Assembly (NCBI RefSeq): GCF_016595495.1
Contig: NZ_JAENIM010000016.1
Span: 103,355 to 167,354, forward strand
Direction of reading: 5' to 3'
Source of the DNA: Persicirhabdus sediminis
GTDB lineage: Bacteria; Verrucomicrobiota; Verrucomicrobiia; Verrucomicrobiales; Akkermansiaceae
DNA: 64,000 nt
Made by a program: the position numbers and the translations under genes. The notes below the pieces were generated by a model. The model saw nothing but the letters and a program-made list of their open reading frames with translations. It did not search any database and was not told where the DNA came from. Below, piece after piece: positions 16,323-26,185 of the stretch; positions within the stretch are counted from its first letter, which is position 1; every line of letters starts with the position of its first letter.

Positions 16323-18089
16323 ATGAAAAAGCTGAATACCTTGCTGACTTTGTGCATGTTAGCTGGATTATTGCTCACTCAAGTGAGCTGCAATAAAGAC
16401 TGTGGCAACGTGCGTAAGAAGCTACGCGAGCTGGAAGATTCAATGGGCTTAGCTGACCTCAAGCTTGCGGCTGAGAAGCTGGGGCATGCTGGACAGGTTG
16501 CGCTGGCAGATGGTGATCTGGTAGTTCAGAATCCAGCCAGTGGTTTCACTTGGCAAGGCAAGGTTGAGCAGGAAGGGAAATACCAACTGTGGGTGACTTA
16601 TTTTAGTGACCACGCAGAAGCTCATGCGCGACTCAAGTTTAACGGCGAGGAAAAATCCAAGCCAGTCCAGTATCTAGGCGCTGAGACATTCAAGAAGTTC
16701 TATCTCACCGATGGTACAGAAATCGAAGCAGACGAGTTAGAGGAGAATCGCGATAAAATCGAAGCTTATTATTTCCGTGAGTACTGGGGTTCGTTTGATC
16801 TCACTGATGATGTGGAGTTAGAAATGCTCTATCAATTCCAGCCAGCTGGAAATGCGAGTTTGAAAATCCACGAGATTGAGCTGGTTCGTGAGCGCGATTT
16901 TGCTGCTGAGTTAGAGCCGCTGTTTTTTGCTGGCATTGATTTTTATGACTACCAGACTAGCGAGGATGGTTTTGTGCGTAATTACTATAAACACGGCGCC
17001 GATCCGGCAACTACATCCTCTGTAGCCACTTGTGGCCAAGGGCTGATGGCTTATAGCATCAACCATCACATTGGTAGAGATCCGCAAGCTGAAGCTAAGG
17101 CGCTACGTACACTTAGACTGTTTAATAATAAACATGAGACGATTCATCCGCGCCGCCACCATACTGGCTGGAGGCATCATTTTATTAATATCCGCACGGG
17201 GGAAAGTAATTCTGAGTTTTCTACCATCGATACCTGTATCCTCGTGGCGGGTGCATTGATGGCGCGCAATACTTTTGATAGTGACGAGATCCGCGCTGAA
17301 GCTGATGAGCTCTGGAGTTCTATCGACTGGACCTCAGCGATTGCCGATTTAGAAAATGAGAGTTTTCACATGACAGGCAAGAGCATCGATGGCGTGAAGG
17401 ATGAGATCACCATTTTGTTCAGCGAGTACATTATGTTAGCTTGGTTCTGCCAGAAATACGAAGATCAGGTCGCTGAAAATCCGCGGCAGATCATGACGCC
17501 ATTAGAAGACGTAACAAAGAGTGTCTTCATGGGCCGAGTTGTTCCTTCATGCATCTTTGGTGGCATGCTTCCATCATTCCATGTGCAGTTTCCATTTTAC
17601 ATGACGGACCTTTGTGGTGACGAGTTATTCTTCAGCTATCAAGCAGCGCAAGGGTGGGCTGATAGAATGTGGAGCACTCAGAAATATAAAAACCGCACGG
17701 CGTGGGGAGTGTCTCCTGGCTCAACGCCAAAGCGTGGTTATTCGGTGGATGCCTTTTATAATGATAACAAAGAGGATGTGGTCACACCGCGTATCATTGC
17801 TGGTTTTATCCCAACTAATCCAGTCGCAGTTGACGATCTGCGTATGATCTTCGCTAACCACCAAAAACAGCAGGTGACTCGCTTTGGGCGTATTCTACCA
17901 CGTTGGTCGCCAGCGACTCCAGGCTGGCAATCACGCCGCATTGCTGGTGTTGATTATTCATCATGGTTATATGGCATGGCGGCCTATCATCCAGAGGTGG
18001 GCTTGGATTTCTTCAAGGAGAAGATGCAGATGACCTTTGAGCATACACCGGGGCAGGTGCGCGCGGTTAGTGGTGAAGAGACAGACTAA
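16323..18089 (+). CDS. Glucoamylase-like (GH144-type) lipoprotein
   Basis: Starting at ATG 16323 (the frame opens at 16251), the 588-residue protein has a lipoprotein signal peptide with lipobox-like QVSC (Cys about residue 23). Residues about 50-190 resemble a beta-sandwich glycan-binding module (ASGFTWQGKVEQEGKYQLWVTYF). The rest looks like an all-helical (alpha/alpha)6 barrel of the putative-glucoamylase/GH144 type, with FVRNYYKHGADP, FSTIDTCILVAGALMARNTF and DELWSSIDW. Such enzymes cut beta-1,2-glucans or related polysaccharides at the cell surface. The family call rests on short motif resemblance; substrate unknown. A bidirectional terminator follows. Confidence 0.6.
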   Translation: MKKLNTLLTLCMLAGLLLTQVSCNKDCGNVRKKLRELEDSMGLADLKLAAEKLGHAGQVALADGDLVVQNPASGFTWQGKVEQEGKYQLWVTYFSDHAEAHARLKFNGEEKSKPVQYLGAETFKKFYLTDGTEIEADELEENRDKIEAYYFREYWGSFDLTDDVELEMLYQFQPAGNASLKIHEIELVRERDFAAELEPLFFAGIDFYDYQTSEDGFVRNYYKHGADPATTSSVATCGQGLMAYSINHHIGRDPQAEAKALRTLRLFNNKHETIHPRRHHTGWRHHFINIRTGESNSEFSTIDTCILVAGALMARNTFDSDEIRAEADELWSSIDWTSAIADLENESFHMTGKSIDGVKDEITILFSEYIMLAWFCQKYEDQVAENPRQIMTPLEDVTKSVFMGRVVPSCIFGGMLPSFHVQFPFYMTDLCGDELFFSYQAAQGWADRMWSTQKYKNRTAWGVSPGSTPKRGYSVDAFYNDNKEDVVTPRIIAGFIPTNPVAVDDLRMIFANHQKQQVTRFGRILPRWSPATPGWQSRRIAGVDYSSWLYGMAAYHPEVGLDFFKEKMQMTFEHTPGQVRAVSGEETD

Positions 18090-18103
18090 TATTTCTAAAT
18101 AAC

Positions 18104-18140
18104 AAAAAAGGCTCACCAGTGATGGTGAGCCTTTTTTTTT
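18104..18140. terminator. Bidirectional terminator
   Basis: GGCTCACC/GGTGAGCC form a perfect 8-bp stem with an AGTGAT loop, flanked by six A on the left and nine T on the right. It serves the converging glucoamylase-like gene and VWA gene. Confidence 0.95.
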
Positions 18141-18151
18141 AGTGTGTGTAT

Positions 18152-19228
18152 TTATTTTTTCACATCTTCTTTTTTTCCATCAGAGTTGATGAGAGCAAAG
18201 GTGCCGCCAGTCTCTTCTGCTAGGACCTTCATTGCTTCGTATGCCTTAGGCTCCATTAGGGCTATGGCATTGATCGTAATTTTCTTCCGGCGAGCTTGTT
18301 TTGCGTACTCTTCGGCGACTTCCATCGAGTCTTTGCCCGCGATGCCGTCGGTCATGAAAATAATGGTGTCTGGTTTGGGTTTCATATCAATGGCGACTTC
18401 TAGCGGAAGTTTCCAGACAGTGCCGTTAATGAGTTTTTGATCCCTAACCAGGTTGATGCTGTTTTTGATGTTGGAATCTTTAACTGTTAGCCAATCTGCA
18501 GTCACTTTTTTGCCGTCGAAGTTCCAGCCGTGCCAACCGCCGCTATTGGTATATTTGTAAGTTTTGCCGCCTTTGCTTTTAACTTCGGCGGTGCGATCAC
18601 CTGTGCCACAATTGCCGATGACTTCGTCACCAGCGATCCATGTTGGGCCTGCAAAGAAGATCAATTGGTAATTAGTTCCCGGTGCTAGCTCGCTGATAGA
18701 TCTGCATAGCTCGTCGCGCATGAGTTGTTCGCGTCGGCCTTTCATTGAGCCTGAGTAATCGATAATGTAGACGATATTGCCACCACTTACTTTTTGCCCA
18801 AAGAAGGTGGGTCCGCCACCGCCGCCAAAGCTGTCACCGCTGCCCCAGCCACTGCCAAAGTCATCGCCATCACCGTAGTCCTCTGAAAGTTCTACGTTAA
18901 CTTTCTCTGGTACAGGGACGGCAATGTTCGATACCGTATTGGCTGCGATTACGCGTGCTTGACTAGATGATGGGGAGCTAGGTGTACGCTCAATTTGTCG
19001 ATTAATTTGACGTTTTTTCATCGTCTCCTCTTGGGCTTCAGGGCTGCCCGTGTAGGATACGATTTGCGTATTATCTTTTTCTACGACTTGGACAAATAGC
19101 AGGGTGAGGATGACGGCTGCCAATACGATGGTAAGCAGCGCGATGATTCCGCTGCTGATAGCTGAGTTGCGTTGTTGCTTGTGCAGAGCAGACAATGCTT
19201 CGGGTGATAAGGATGCGTGAATAGCCAT
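18152..19228 (-). CDS. VWA-domain membrane protein
   Basis: Starting at the Met of MAIHASLSPEALS (19228) rather than the longer frame to 19282. About 358 residues: a membrane helix near residues 26-50 (SGIIALLTIVLAAVILTLLFV), a linker rich in Glu, Gln and Ser, a glycine-rich stretch (GSGWGSGDSFGGGGG), then a von Willebrand A domain with intact metal site DYSGSMKG and, near the C-terminus, IIFMTDGIAGKDS. Similar proteins are common in Verrucomicrobia and Planctomycetes, often near exbBD genes. Function unknown; likely a periplasmic binding or scaffold protein. Confidence 0.8.
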   Translation of the reverse strand: MAIHASLSPEALSALHKQQRNSAISSGIIALLTIVLAAVILTLLFVQVVEKDNTQIVSYTGSPEAQEETMKKRQINRQIERTPSSPSSSQARVIAANTVSNIAVPVPEKVNVELSEDYGDGDDFGSGWGSGDSFGGGGGPTFFGQKVSGGNIVYIIDYSGSMKGRREQLMRDELCRSISELAPGTNYQLIFFAGPTWIAGDEVIGNCGTGDRTAEVKSKGGKTYKYTNSGGWHGWNFDGKKVTADWLTVKDSNIKNSINLVRDQKLINGTVWKLPLEVAIDMKPKPDTIIFMTDGIAGKDSMEVAEEYAKQARRKKITINAIALMEPKAYEAMKVLAEETGGTFALINSDGKKEDVKK

Positions 19229-20033
19229 AATGGTTTGTGTTTCTGGTGAGAGTTTCCAATTATTGAAACGTATAAGTGGCAAATTTCATAGGCGATTTAG
19301 GTTTTAATTGGTGAATTTCTTTTTTGCTCTTAAATATTATCTGTTTTGCAGAAATATTTCACATTTCCAATCATTTGTCTAAGAGGTGCCCCTTGTCTAG
19401 TGTCGCATTATGTTTGCTTTGGTTTCGCAACTTACAGATTTTTGGAAAACTGCTAACACGCGTCACTTGGGTTTAGTGTCGCTTTTTCTAGGCTATAGTG
19501 ACCTATTTGTCGTATTTTGCAGGTTTCTCTATCTTTTGTCCGGACGACGCTGACTTTTATTGTATTGTCAGGTGACGCGATTTCACTGCTTGGGGATGAC
19601 ACCTTTTTGGACGCTTTGCTCCATCCTCGAATGATGAATCTAAGCTGATTACTGGGCATTTAAATGGCTGATATAGGGCCGTTTTTTCCATCAATGAGAT
19701 GGCCAAATAATACCAATCAGATATCCAGGGTGAGTGCAAATGGAGCCGTCGATTAAAAGGGGCTCAAGAAATCGCCATGAAAGATGGCTGCGGTGGAAAA
19801 TACCGATTTATAAAATGAAACAGCCCGCTTGGCGTTAGTTCAATAGGAAACCCCCATAACCTAGTGAACTGTATTACCAATCGGGCTGCTTTGTATTGTT
19901 CCTTTCGGAATAGGCATACAGAATATGGGAATTTACCCTAATCTGCAAGTTCTTTATTTTTGCCCGCTAGGTGTAATACGGGATGCTTAATTCTATCAAA
20001 GGGTAGGGGTTATGGAGGGTTTTTGCAGTTAGT
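19229..20033. other. Long intergenic region without a clear gene
   Basis: About 800 bp between the VWA gene and tcdA. Open frames near 19453-19739 on the minus strand overlap one another and resemble nothing I know. The right half holds a structured element (19821-19888) and a small TTCCTTTCGGAA hairpin (19899-19910). It could contain a decayed mobile element or an untranslated RNA. Confidence 0.35.
19821..19888. other. Nested inverted-repeat element, 68 bp
   Basis: Outer arms CAGCCCG (19821-19827) and CGGGCTG (19882-19888) enclose inner arms AGTTCA and TGAACT plus AGG/CCT, leaving a loop with AAACCCCCATAA. Two nested perfect stems in 68 bp suggest a structured RNA or the ends of a small mobile element. 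No T-tract follows. Confidence 0.5.
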
Positions 20034-20834
20034 TTAAACGGGTTTACTAAAATTTCCGATATTATTTAGGCACCTGGAAACCGCAAATAAACCAAATGTA
20101 GCTGTCATATGGGTAATGCTACCGAAGCCGCTAGCGCAGTTCAGGCGCATGCTTTCCTTATTTGGTTTTTGTTTGCTGATGCCGCCGTCACAGGTCGGGT
20201 AAACGGGTTGTTCGGTAGAATAGATGGCTTCAATATGGAATTTTTTTGCTCTGCCTTTGACGATTCCTTTAGGAAACCCGTACTGGCTGCGCAATTTTTT
20301 ACGCACCTGGTTTAGCAGACTGTCACCGGAAGTCCGCGCCAGATCGCCGACGCGAATGGCGCTTGGGTCTCGGCGTCCGCCCGCGCCCCCACAGGTGATC
20401 ACGGGGATGTTGGCTTTCACACACTCGGCGAGCAGGTGTGCCTTGGGGGGAATGACGTCAATGGCGTCAATCACGTAGTCGATGCCATCATGCAGCAGAT
20501 TGCTGGAGTTTTTTTCAGAATAGAACCCTTCCACGCAGGTGACCTCGCACTTTGGATTAATAGCCAGAATGCGGTCGCGCATGGCGGTGGTTTTTTGTTT
20601 GCCTACTTCGCCATCCATCGCGTGCAGCTGGCGGTTGATGTTGGTGACGCAGATCTCGTCGAGATCGATCATGGTAATGTGGCCAATGCCTGAGCGAGCT
20701 AGCGCTTCCACCACCCATGAGCCAACACCGCCGATACCGACAACCAGAACGTGTGCTTGGGAAAAGGATCTCAGCTCATCTTCTCCGTATAGTCGGCCAA
20801 TGCCTCCGAATCTTTCTAGCCAGATTGGGTCCAT
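20034..20834 (-). CDS. tcdA: tRNA threonylcarbamoyladenosine dehydratase (TcdA/CsdL)
   Basis: 266 residues of the ThiF/E1-like superfamily. TcdA uses ATP to cyclise t6A37 of tRNA to ct6A. It shows ERFGGIGRLYGEDEL, the nucleotide loop VVGIGGVGSWVVEALARSGIG, the metal/ATP segment DLDEICVTNINRQ, DYVIDAIDVIPPK and ITCGGAGGRRDPS, all typical of TcdA rather than ThiF or MoeB. The C-terminal NCASGFGSITHMTATFG is also family-like. It lies 20 bp downstream of the NUDIX gene on the same strand, so the two may be cotranscribed. Confidence 0.9.
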   Translation of the reverse strand: MDPIWLERFGGIGRLYGEDELRSFSQAHVLVVGIGGVGSWVVEALARSGIGHITMIDLDEICVTNINRQLHAMDGEVGKQKTTAMRDRILAINPKCEVTCVEGFYSEKNSSNLLHDGIDYVIDAIDVIPPKAHLLAECVKANIPVITCGGAGGRRDPSAIRVGDLARTSGDSLLNQVRKKLRSQYGFPKGIVKGRAKKFHIEAIYSTEQPVYPTCDGGISKQKPNKESMRLNCASGFGSITHMTATFGLFAVSRCLNNIGNFSKPV

Positions 20835-20854
20835 ATTTTAGTGCTCTTTTTTAT

Positions 20855-21391
20855 TCAGATAATTTCTAGCTGCTTGGCTTGCCAGAGCGCCGCGTGGATT
20901 TTGAAATCAATCAATTTTCCAGCGCTTTGCTGGCTGCTCAGCCAGTTGTGCAGCTCGTCGAGAGCAATCACATGCACCACGATGTCCTCGCCGTCAACAC
21001 CTCCGCCTGCGGAGATTTTTTCTAGCTGAGTGGCCACATACAGGTGGGTGAACTCAGATGTCATTCCCGCGGACGTTGGCGAGCTGATCAGGTGTTTTAT
21101 TTTGCCAGCCACATAGCCAGTTTCTTCCTCTAGCTCACGCGCGGCGGATTGCTCCAGAGAATCATTGGCGTGCTCTGGGATGTCACCAGTCAGGCCAGCG
21201 GGAATCTCAATGACGCGCGCCTGCATAGGCACACGAAACTGCTCAACCAATACGATTTCCTTAGCTGGCGTGATGGCTAGGATGCCAACCGCGCCTTTGG
21301 AATTTGGTCGGTCGCTGAATTCCCATGTGTCGCGTTTGTAGAGCCCGAGGTATTTGCCCTCGGCGATAGTTTCGTAATCAGCTGGCTGCAT
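20855..21391 (-). CDS. NUDIX hydrolase (ADP-ribose pyrophosphatase-like)
   Basis: 178 residues with the Nudix box spread as G(x5)E(x7)REUxEExG: LTGDIPEHANDSLEQSAARE then LEEETGY. Upstream are VLVEQFRVP and IEIPAGL, both typical of ADP-ribose pyrophosphatases, which split ADP-ribose into AMP and ribose phosphate. Length fits. It lies between the YhaN-like gene and tcdA, all reading leftward. Substrate is inferred from the family; other NDP-sugars are possible. Confidence 0.87.
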   Translation of the reverse strand: MQPADYETIAEGKYLGLYKRDTWEFSDRPNSKGAVGILAITPAKEIVLVEQFRVPMQARVIEIPAGLTGDIPEHANDSLEQSAARELEEETGYVAGKIKHLISSPTSAGMTSEFTHLYVATQLEKISAGGGVDGEDIVVHVIALDELHNWLSSQQSAGKLIDFKIHAALWQAKQLEII

Positions 21392-21472
21392 GTCATCGAG
21401 ATAGCAAATCTAGCTAGCGAATCAATCATTTTGCTCTCTGCTAGCTGATGGGGGAAGTCGGCTATCGTTAGG

Positions 21473-24400
21473 TCATGCTGGCAGCTGGTGATAGTTGATT
21501 TCCGGCGCATGTGCTCTAGCGATTTCGCAGATGTGCTGGTGGTGGGTGAAAATTAATACCTGAGTTTTTTTGCTCAGCTCAGCGAGCACTGGCAATAGCG
21601 CCTTGGTTCTATCATCATCAAAGGTGATCAATAAGTCATCTAGGATGAGTGGAATTGGGGTGTGCTTGTCTAGGTGCAAGTCGATGGCAGCTAGCCTCAG
21701 CGCGAGGTAGAGTTGATCGGCGGTACCTTCTGATAGACCTGTGGTGTGAATTTCAGTTTGAGCCTCACCTTCTTGTCTAATGGCTACTAACTGTGGGTGG
21801 CCTTTTTCGTCTAGCTGGGCGGCCACCCCGCTGTAGCGATGACTCGTTAGGGCGCTAAAGTAGTGTGAGGTTTTTTCCATCATCGGCCCTTGTGACTCTT
21901 TGCGATAGGCCTCGACCTGATCTTTGAGGAAATGAATCGCGTATTGCAGACGGATGAATCGCTCACTATCTTTGACTAAAATGGCTAGGGCGTTAGCGGC
22001 ATCTTGTTTGTGGCCAGCGGCAGCAGCGCTGGCTAGCTCCAGCTGGCTCTGTTGATGTTTCAGCTCGTCGAGATGTTTGAGCGCTGTGTCGCGGATTTCT
22101 TGCAGCGGTTGCGCTTCTTTAGTTAGTTTTTCTAGCTTGTCGGCCAGCTGGTCGCGTTCTACTCCGTCCAGTATTTCAATGAAAGCATCTAACTCTAGCC
22201 CCTTAGCTAGCTGAGTCAGGGTGTCGCGTTGCGAATTTAGTGACTCAGTTAGTTTCTTTTTATTCTCAATGGCAAGAATAGCGCGCTCCATGTCATCCAG
22301 TCCATTTGCCTGAGCTAGCTGGATTTGTTTTTCTAGCTGGCTTTTAAGATCTTTGATTTGCAGCTCGATCTGCGGCAGCTTCTTCTGCTCGGATTCAATG
22401 GCCGCAGTGATGGTGTTGGCTTTGGTGTGATCTTGTTGTGTGGTAGTCAACTGCTGTTTAAGCATGGCGACGCTGGTATTGACGTCCGCTTGGTCTGCGA
22501 TTTGTAGTAATTCAGTAAGCTTTCTAGTCGCAGCTTCGAAGACCTTGATAGCTTCATCTTTGACTGTCAGTTCCTTGATGTTAGCCTGGTGGCGAATCAT
22601 CTCCTGTTGGGCTGATTTACGTGATTGAATTAAGTCGATGACTTGGTCAGCGGTGATTGCGGAGCTGAAATTGTCGATCGTACACAGTGTTCCCCAGGCC
22701 GCTTGGCTTTCCGCTAAGGCTGATTCAGCTGCATCTAACTTTTCATTGCTGAGCTGTCGTTTTAGCTTAGCTTCGGCAAGGGAGTCTTGTGTTGCTTCGA
22801 CCTTTCCTTGAGCTTGCGTAGCCGCTTTGCATTCTGATTTCAGAGTAGTTAGCAGCGCTGGGAAATGGGTTTCTTTTAGCTGAAGAGTTGATTGCATAGC
22901 TGCGACTAGTTCATCGCTGCGACCACGGGTCTTTTCTAACGAGCGGTCGATTTTTTCTAGCGCGCTGATTGTTTCACAAAGTTCGAGCCACTGCGACCGC
23001 CAGTGGAGTAGATCGGCAGGGGATAATGTTTTAGCTGGAATGCTCGTGCAGCGAGATTGCCATTGTTGCGCCCATTCGTCTAACTCTAGCTGAGATTCTT
23101 GTTTGTAGTTTTGTGAATTTTGTTTCTTCAGTGTGAGCGTCTCTATCTTAGCTAGATGGGTTTGCGCATTGGCGATGTTCTCAGCATTGCTGTGCAATGT
23201 GTCGGCAATTTTATCAGCTAGTGTGATTAGCTTGCCTAACTGAGAAAGCGCCTGTTTCTGTTGCTCTGCTTCAAGAGCATGATTGTCACTGAGTTGATCT
23301 AGTAGTTTGTCGCGCTCTTGCCGTGCTGATCTTAGGTCGGCGTGACTGTATAGGGCTGCGTTGGCCTTTAGTTGTTCTAACTGCGCCTGCTCACCAGCCA
23401 GTTCTTCGTTATAGTCTTCAATCTTTTGTTGGTGAGCATCAATCTTTCCTCGCAGCTCGTTCTCTCGCTCTTGTTCTAGCTGGATGGCATTTTCGCTAGG
23501 TACAATCATGCTAGCAATCTCGACATCCTCAATATCTAGCTGGAGTTGTTTTTTAAGGATGTTTTTGCTGTGCCTGAGATCATGGGATTTGTCCTCTAGC
23601 TCAGCTTGCTGTGCGAGTTCGTGTTGGTGGCTATTGCAGCGACCTATCAGCTCCTCCATCTCACTGGTGTCAGGGAATGAAGAAAAGTTTTTCAGTTCGC
23701 TTTCGTGACGGGCAATACGAGCTTCAGCATCGACCAATTCAGCATCAGCGCTTTGTCTTTGTTGCTCTTGTTTGTTCAGCGTATGTGCGAGCTGTTTGTA
23801 CTGACTGTGCCGACTTTCCGAAATGGTTGTTAGCTCGTTGATCTGGTCTGCTGAGCTTAGATCGAGTTGATCGGCAAAAAGCTCTAAACTCGCTTGAGCT
23901 GATTCTATGTCTAACCTTAGGTGTTCGACGATTTCTATGTTAGCGCGATAGGTTTCCAAGCCACTGCCTAAGGATTCTATCTTGGCTTGTTGCTCGAGCA
24001 CCTCACTTGCTTTGGGGATACTGCTTAACTCATTTTGCCGTGTAGCTATGTTCTGTTGGAGGATTTGCAATTGGCGAGCAAGGTCTCTGTAGCTGGCTAG
24101 TGTGCGGCGGAAGCGGTCGACGAAGTCCGAGCTAACTTCTGGTGCTTCATTCTCAACTAGATCACGGCTTAGTTGTATGAATTTATCATAACTTGGCAGC
24201 GCACTTGATAGGGAATTGAGTTTGACGATTTCTAATCGGTTAGCATTGAATTCCTTGTCAGCTAGATCAAATGCCGCTTGAGCTGCCTTGATCTCTTTGA
24301 TTAGCGAGTTCCATGCAGTTACTTTGGTTGCTGTGGATTTGGCTAACTTTTCACCCTCTTTGTATGCTTTGAGTGCTGGTAGGATGGTTTTGTTTTTTGC

Positions 24401-24928
24401 CGCGGTGCCTTTAAATAGTAACTCAGCTTCCGATTCTAACTTTTGAATAGCGCTGTCAATAGGTGTGCCGCCGAGGCTAGCTGAAAATAGCTGCGTGCCT
24501 AGGTCACCTTTTCCTGCAAGAAGAGCGTCAGCTCCGTTGCGCAATGACTGGGTATCCAAGCCGAACATGCTGTCGAAAAACTCGCCATTAACGCTGCCTA
24601 GAAAAATGCCTAGTTCCTTATCATCAATGCTGTTGCCCTGATGATCTAGCAGGGTATTTTTGTTACCCTTCTTGCGCAGGAAGCTTAGTGACGCTGCGGT
24701 ATTTGAAATGGTTCCGCCAATGCGGAGTTTTGGGTTAGGGTGAATGAAATTGTCTTTGGTCTGGCTGGGGATGCCGAAGAACATTTGGTGGATGCCCCGT
24801 AAAAGCGAGCTCTTGCCAGCTTCATTTGCCCCATAGATGAGGTGAATGTCGTAGCCGGAATTTCCAAATTCTTGATTGAATTCGGTGAATGGGCCAAAGG
24901 CGGGAATGTTGATGGAGTCGAAACGCAT
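21473..24928 (-). CDS. SbcC/YhaN-like SMC-type ATPase
   Basis: 1151 residues. It starts MRFDSINIPAFGPF with Walker A GANEAGKSS (about residues 34-42), as in YhaN-type AAA ATPases. Two very long coiled-coil arms follow (about residues 180-960). The C-terminal half of the nucleotide domain has GLSEGTADQLYLALRLAA (ABC-like signature) and LILDDLLITFDD (Walker B, about residue 1095), then FTHHQH. Paired with the phosphodiesterase encoded just upstream, it should form an SbcCD/Rad50-Mre11-like complex acting on DNA ends or hairpins. The gene is rich in AGCTGG words, so it looks native. Confidence 0.87.
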   Translation of the reverse strand: MRFDSINIPAFGPFTEFNQEFGNSGYDIHLIYGANEAGKSSLLRGIHQMFFGIPSQTKDNFIHPNPKLRIGGTISNTAASLSFLRKKGNKNTLLDHQGNSIDDKELGIFLGSVNGEFFDSMFGLDTQSLRNGADALLAGKGDLGTQLFSASLGGTPIDSAIQKLESEAELLFKGTAAKNKTILPALKAYKEGEKLAKSTATKVTAWNSLIKEIKAAQAAFDLADKEFNANRLEIVKLNSLSSALPSYDKFIQLSRDLVENEAPEVSSDFVDRFRRTLASYRDLARQLQILQQNIATRQNELSSIPKASEVLEQQAKIESLGSGLETYRANIEIVEHLRLDIESAQASLELFADQLDLSSADQINELTTISESRHSQYKQLAHTLNKQEQQRQSADAELVDAEARIARHESELKNFSSFPDTSEMEELIGRCNSHQHELAQQAELEDKSHDLRHSKNILKKQLQLDIEDVEIASMIVPSENAIQLEQERENELRGKIDAHQQKIEDYNEELAGEQAQLEQLKANAALYSHADLRSARQERDKLLDQLSDNHALEAEQQKQALSQLGKLITLADKIADTLHSNAENIANAQTHLAKIETLTLKKQNSQNYKQESQLELDEWAQQWQSRCTSIPAKTLSPADLLHWRSQWLELCETISALEKIDRSLEKTRGRSDELVAAMQSTLQLKETHFPALLTTLKSECKAATQAQGKVEATQDSLAEAKLKRQLSNEKLDAAESALAESQAAWGTLCTIDNFSSAITADQVIDLIQSRKSAQQEMIRHQANIKELTVKDEAIKVFEAATRKLTELLQIADQADVNTSVAMLKQQLTTTQQDHTKANTITAAIESEQKKLPQIELQIKDLKSQLEKQIQLAQANGLDDMERAILAIENKKKLTESLNSQRDTLTQLAKGLELDAFIEILDGVERDQLADKLEKLTKEAQPLQEIRDTALKHLDELKHQQSQLELASAAAAGHKQDAANALAILVKDSERFIRLQYAIHFLKDQVEAYRKESQGPMMEKTSHYFSALTSHRYSGVAAQLDEKGHPQLVAIRQEGEAQTEIHTTGLSEGTADQLYLALRLAAIDLHLDKHTPIPLILDDLLITFDDDRTKALLPVLAELSKKTQVLIFTHHQHICEIARAHAPEINYHQLPA

Positions 24929-24940
24929 GGCTTATAGTAG

Positions 24941-26185
24941 TTAGTGTGCGCTGCTAGAAATGCTCTGCAGGACGATGGCGGTGACGTCTTCTTTGAGTTG
25001 CTCGTCTTCGTCGTCAAGGGTGAGTAGCTCTTTGAGCTCTTGGTTATTAACCCCGGCGAGCTTGCTGCTGAGCTGGGCTACAGGGCTAGGAACCTTGCTT
25101 GGGCTGAATTCGCCTAGCGCATCGAGAACGAGTTTAGTGAGTTCGTCTCGTTCGGCGAGCTCTTGCGGGTCGTAGGTGGGTTTTGTTTTTAAACGTAGTC
25201 GTTCTAGCCAGATGTTAGCTCCGTCGATTTCCTCTGCGATACTTTGGCATTCTGCGAACCACTGCGCTTGCTCTGCGTGTAGTTGGTCGTGTAGATGGGT
25301 ATCGCCGAAAAGAGTGATTCTAATGGCTAGCAGACGTCCCTGAGCTGACTGCAATGCGGAGCTTATATTTCGGCTAATGAGTTCTCTAAGATCATCATCT
25401 TCCTCGGCAGTCGTGAGGTTGATTTCTAGATGCTGCCAGCGGATCTGGTCGGTAGTTAGAAAGTCTAGCTTGTCAATTTCTAGCCCGTCATTGACTTCAA
25501 TGAGGTAGCATCCGCGCTCGCCACATTCACGAATATGACGACCTTGCGGGTTTCCAGCATAGACAACGTGTGGATTTTTTGAAACCACTTCATGTTTATG
25601 AATGTGGCCTAAAGCCCAATAATCATACCCCTTGCTAGCTAGGTCATCGAGTGAACATGGAGTATAGGGGTCATGGTCGATGTTTCCAGTTAGGCTAGTG
25701 TGCAGCATGCCGATGTTAAAATGATCGGCAAGGGCTTCAGGGTAGGTGATTGCTAGGTTTTCAGGGACACTTTGTGTGGCAAAACCTTGCCCGTGGATGG
25801 CCACTGATAGATCTTGTATAATGATGGACTCAGGTTTTTTGCTAGATAGAGTGGTGACGTTAGCTGGAGGTTTGAGGCTTTTTGTTATTTTCGATGCCGC
25901 GTCGTGGTTGCCTGTGATGAGGTAGACGGAAATGTTTGCCTCTTTGAGTTTGTTCATTTGCTGATTGAAAAACAAACCCGTGCTGAAGTCTGGCCAATCA
26001 CCGTCGTAGAGGTCGCCTGCGATGAGTAGAAAGTGTACTTGGTTATCAATTGCCAGCTCAACAATGCTTTCTAACGCGCGTCGGCTGGCTCCTCTGATCT
26101 GATCAATAGGGGCATCTGCGTGGCTGTTGAGACCTCGTAATGGGCTATCTAGGTGAATGTCGGCAGTGTGAATGAAACGAAACAT
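24941..26185 (-). CDS. SbcD/YhaO-like DNA repair exonuclease
   Basis: 414 residues of the calcineurin-like phosphoesterase superfamily, Mre11/SbcD/YhaO type. Metal motifs occur in order: HTADIHLDSPL (residues 6-16), IAGDLYDGDWPD, ITGNHDAAS, MLHTS and ALGHIHKHE. The C-terminal 150 residues are a helical cap presumably contacting the ATPase. The gene ends 12 bp before the YhaN-like ATPase gene and clearly forms an operon with it. The pair should degrade or trim DNA ends with Mn2+ and ATP. About 300 bp of divergent promoter space separates it from the metallophosphoesterase at 26485. Confidence 0.9.
   Translation of the reverse strand: MFRFIHTADIHLDSPLRGLNSHADAPIDQIRGASRRALESIVELAIDNQVHFLLIAGDLYDGDWPDFSTGLFFNQQMNKLKEANISVYLITGNHDAASKITKSLKPPANVTTLSSKKPESIIIQDLSVAIHGQGFATQSVPENLAITYPEALADHFNIGMLHTSLTGNIDHDPYTPCSLDDLASKGYDYWALGHIHKHEVVSKNPHVVYAGNPQGRHIRECGERGCYLIEVNDGLEIDKLDFLTTDQIRWQHLEINLTTAEEDDDLRELISRNISSALQSAQGRLLAIRITLFGDTHLHDQLHAEQAQWFAECQSIAEEIDGANIWLERLRLKTKPTYDPQELAERDELTKLVLDALGEFSPSKVPSPVAQLSSKLAGVNNQELKELLTLDDEDEQLKEDVTAIVLQSISSSAH

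Noticed and set aside
18144..18440. Plus-strand frame antisense to the VWA gene
   Set aside because: It lies within the coding region and shows no features of its own.
19821..19888. Integron attC site
   Set aside because: Arms do not show the RYYYAAC/GTTRRRY core pair and no integrase or cassette is present.
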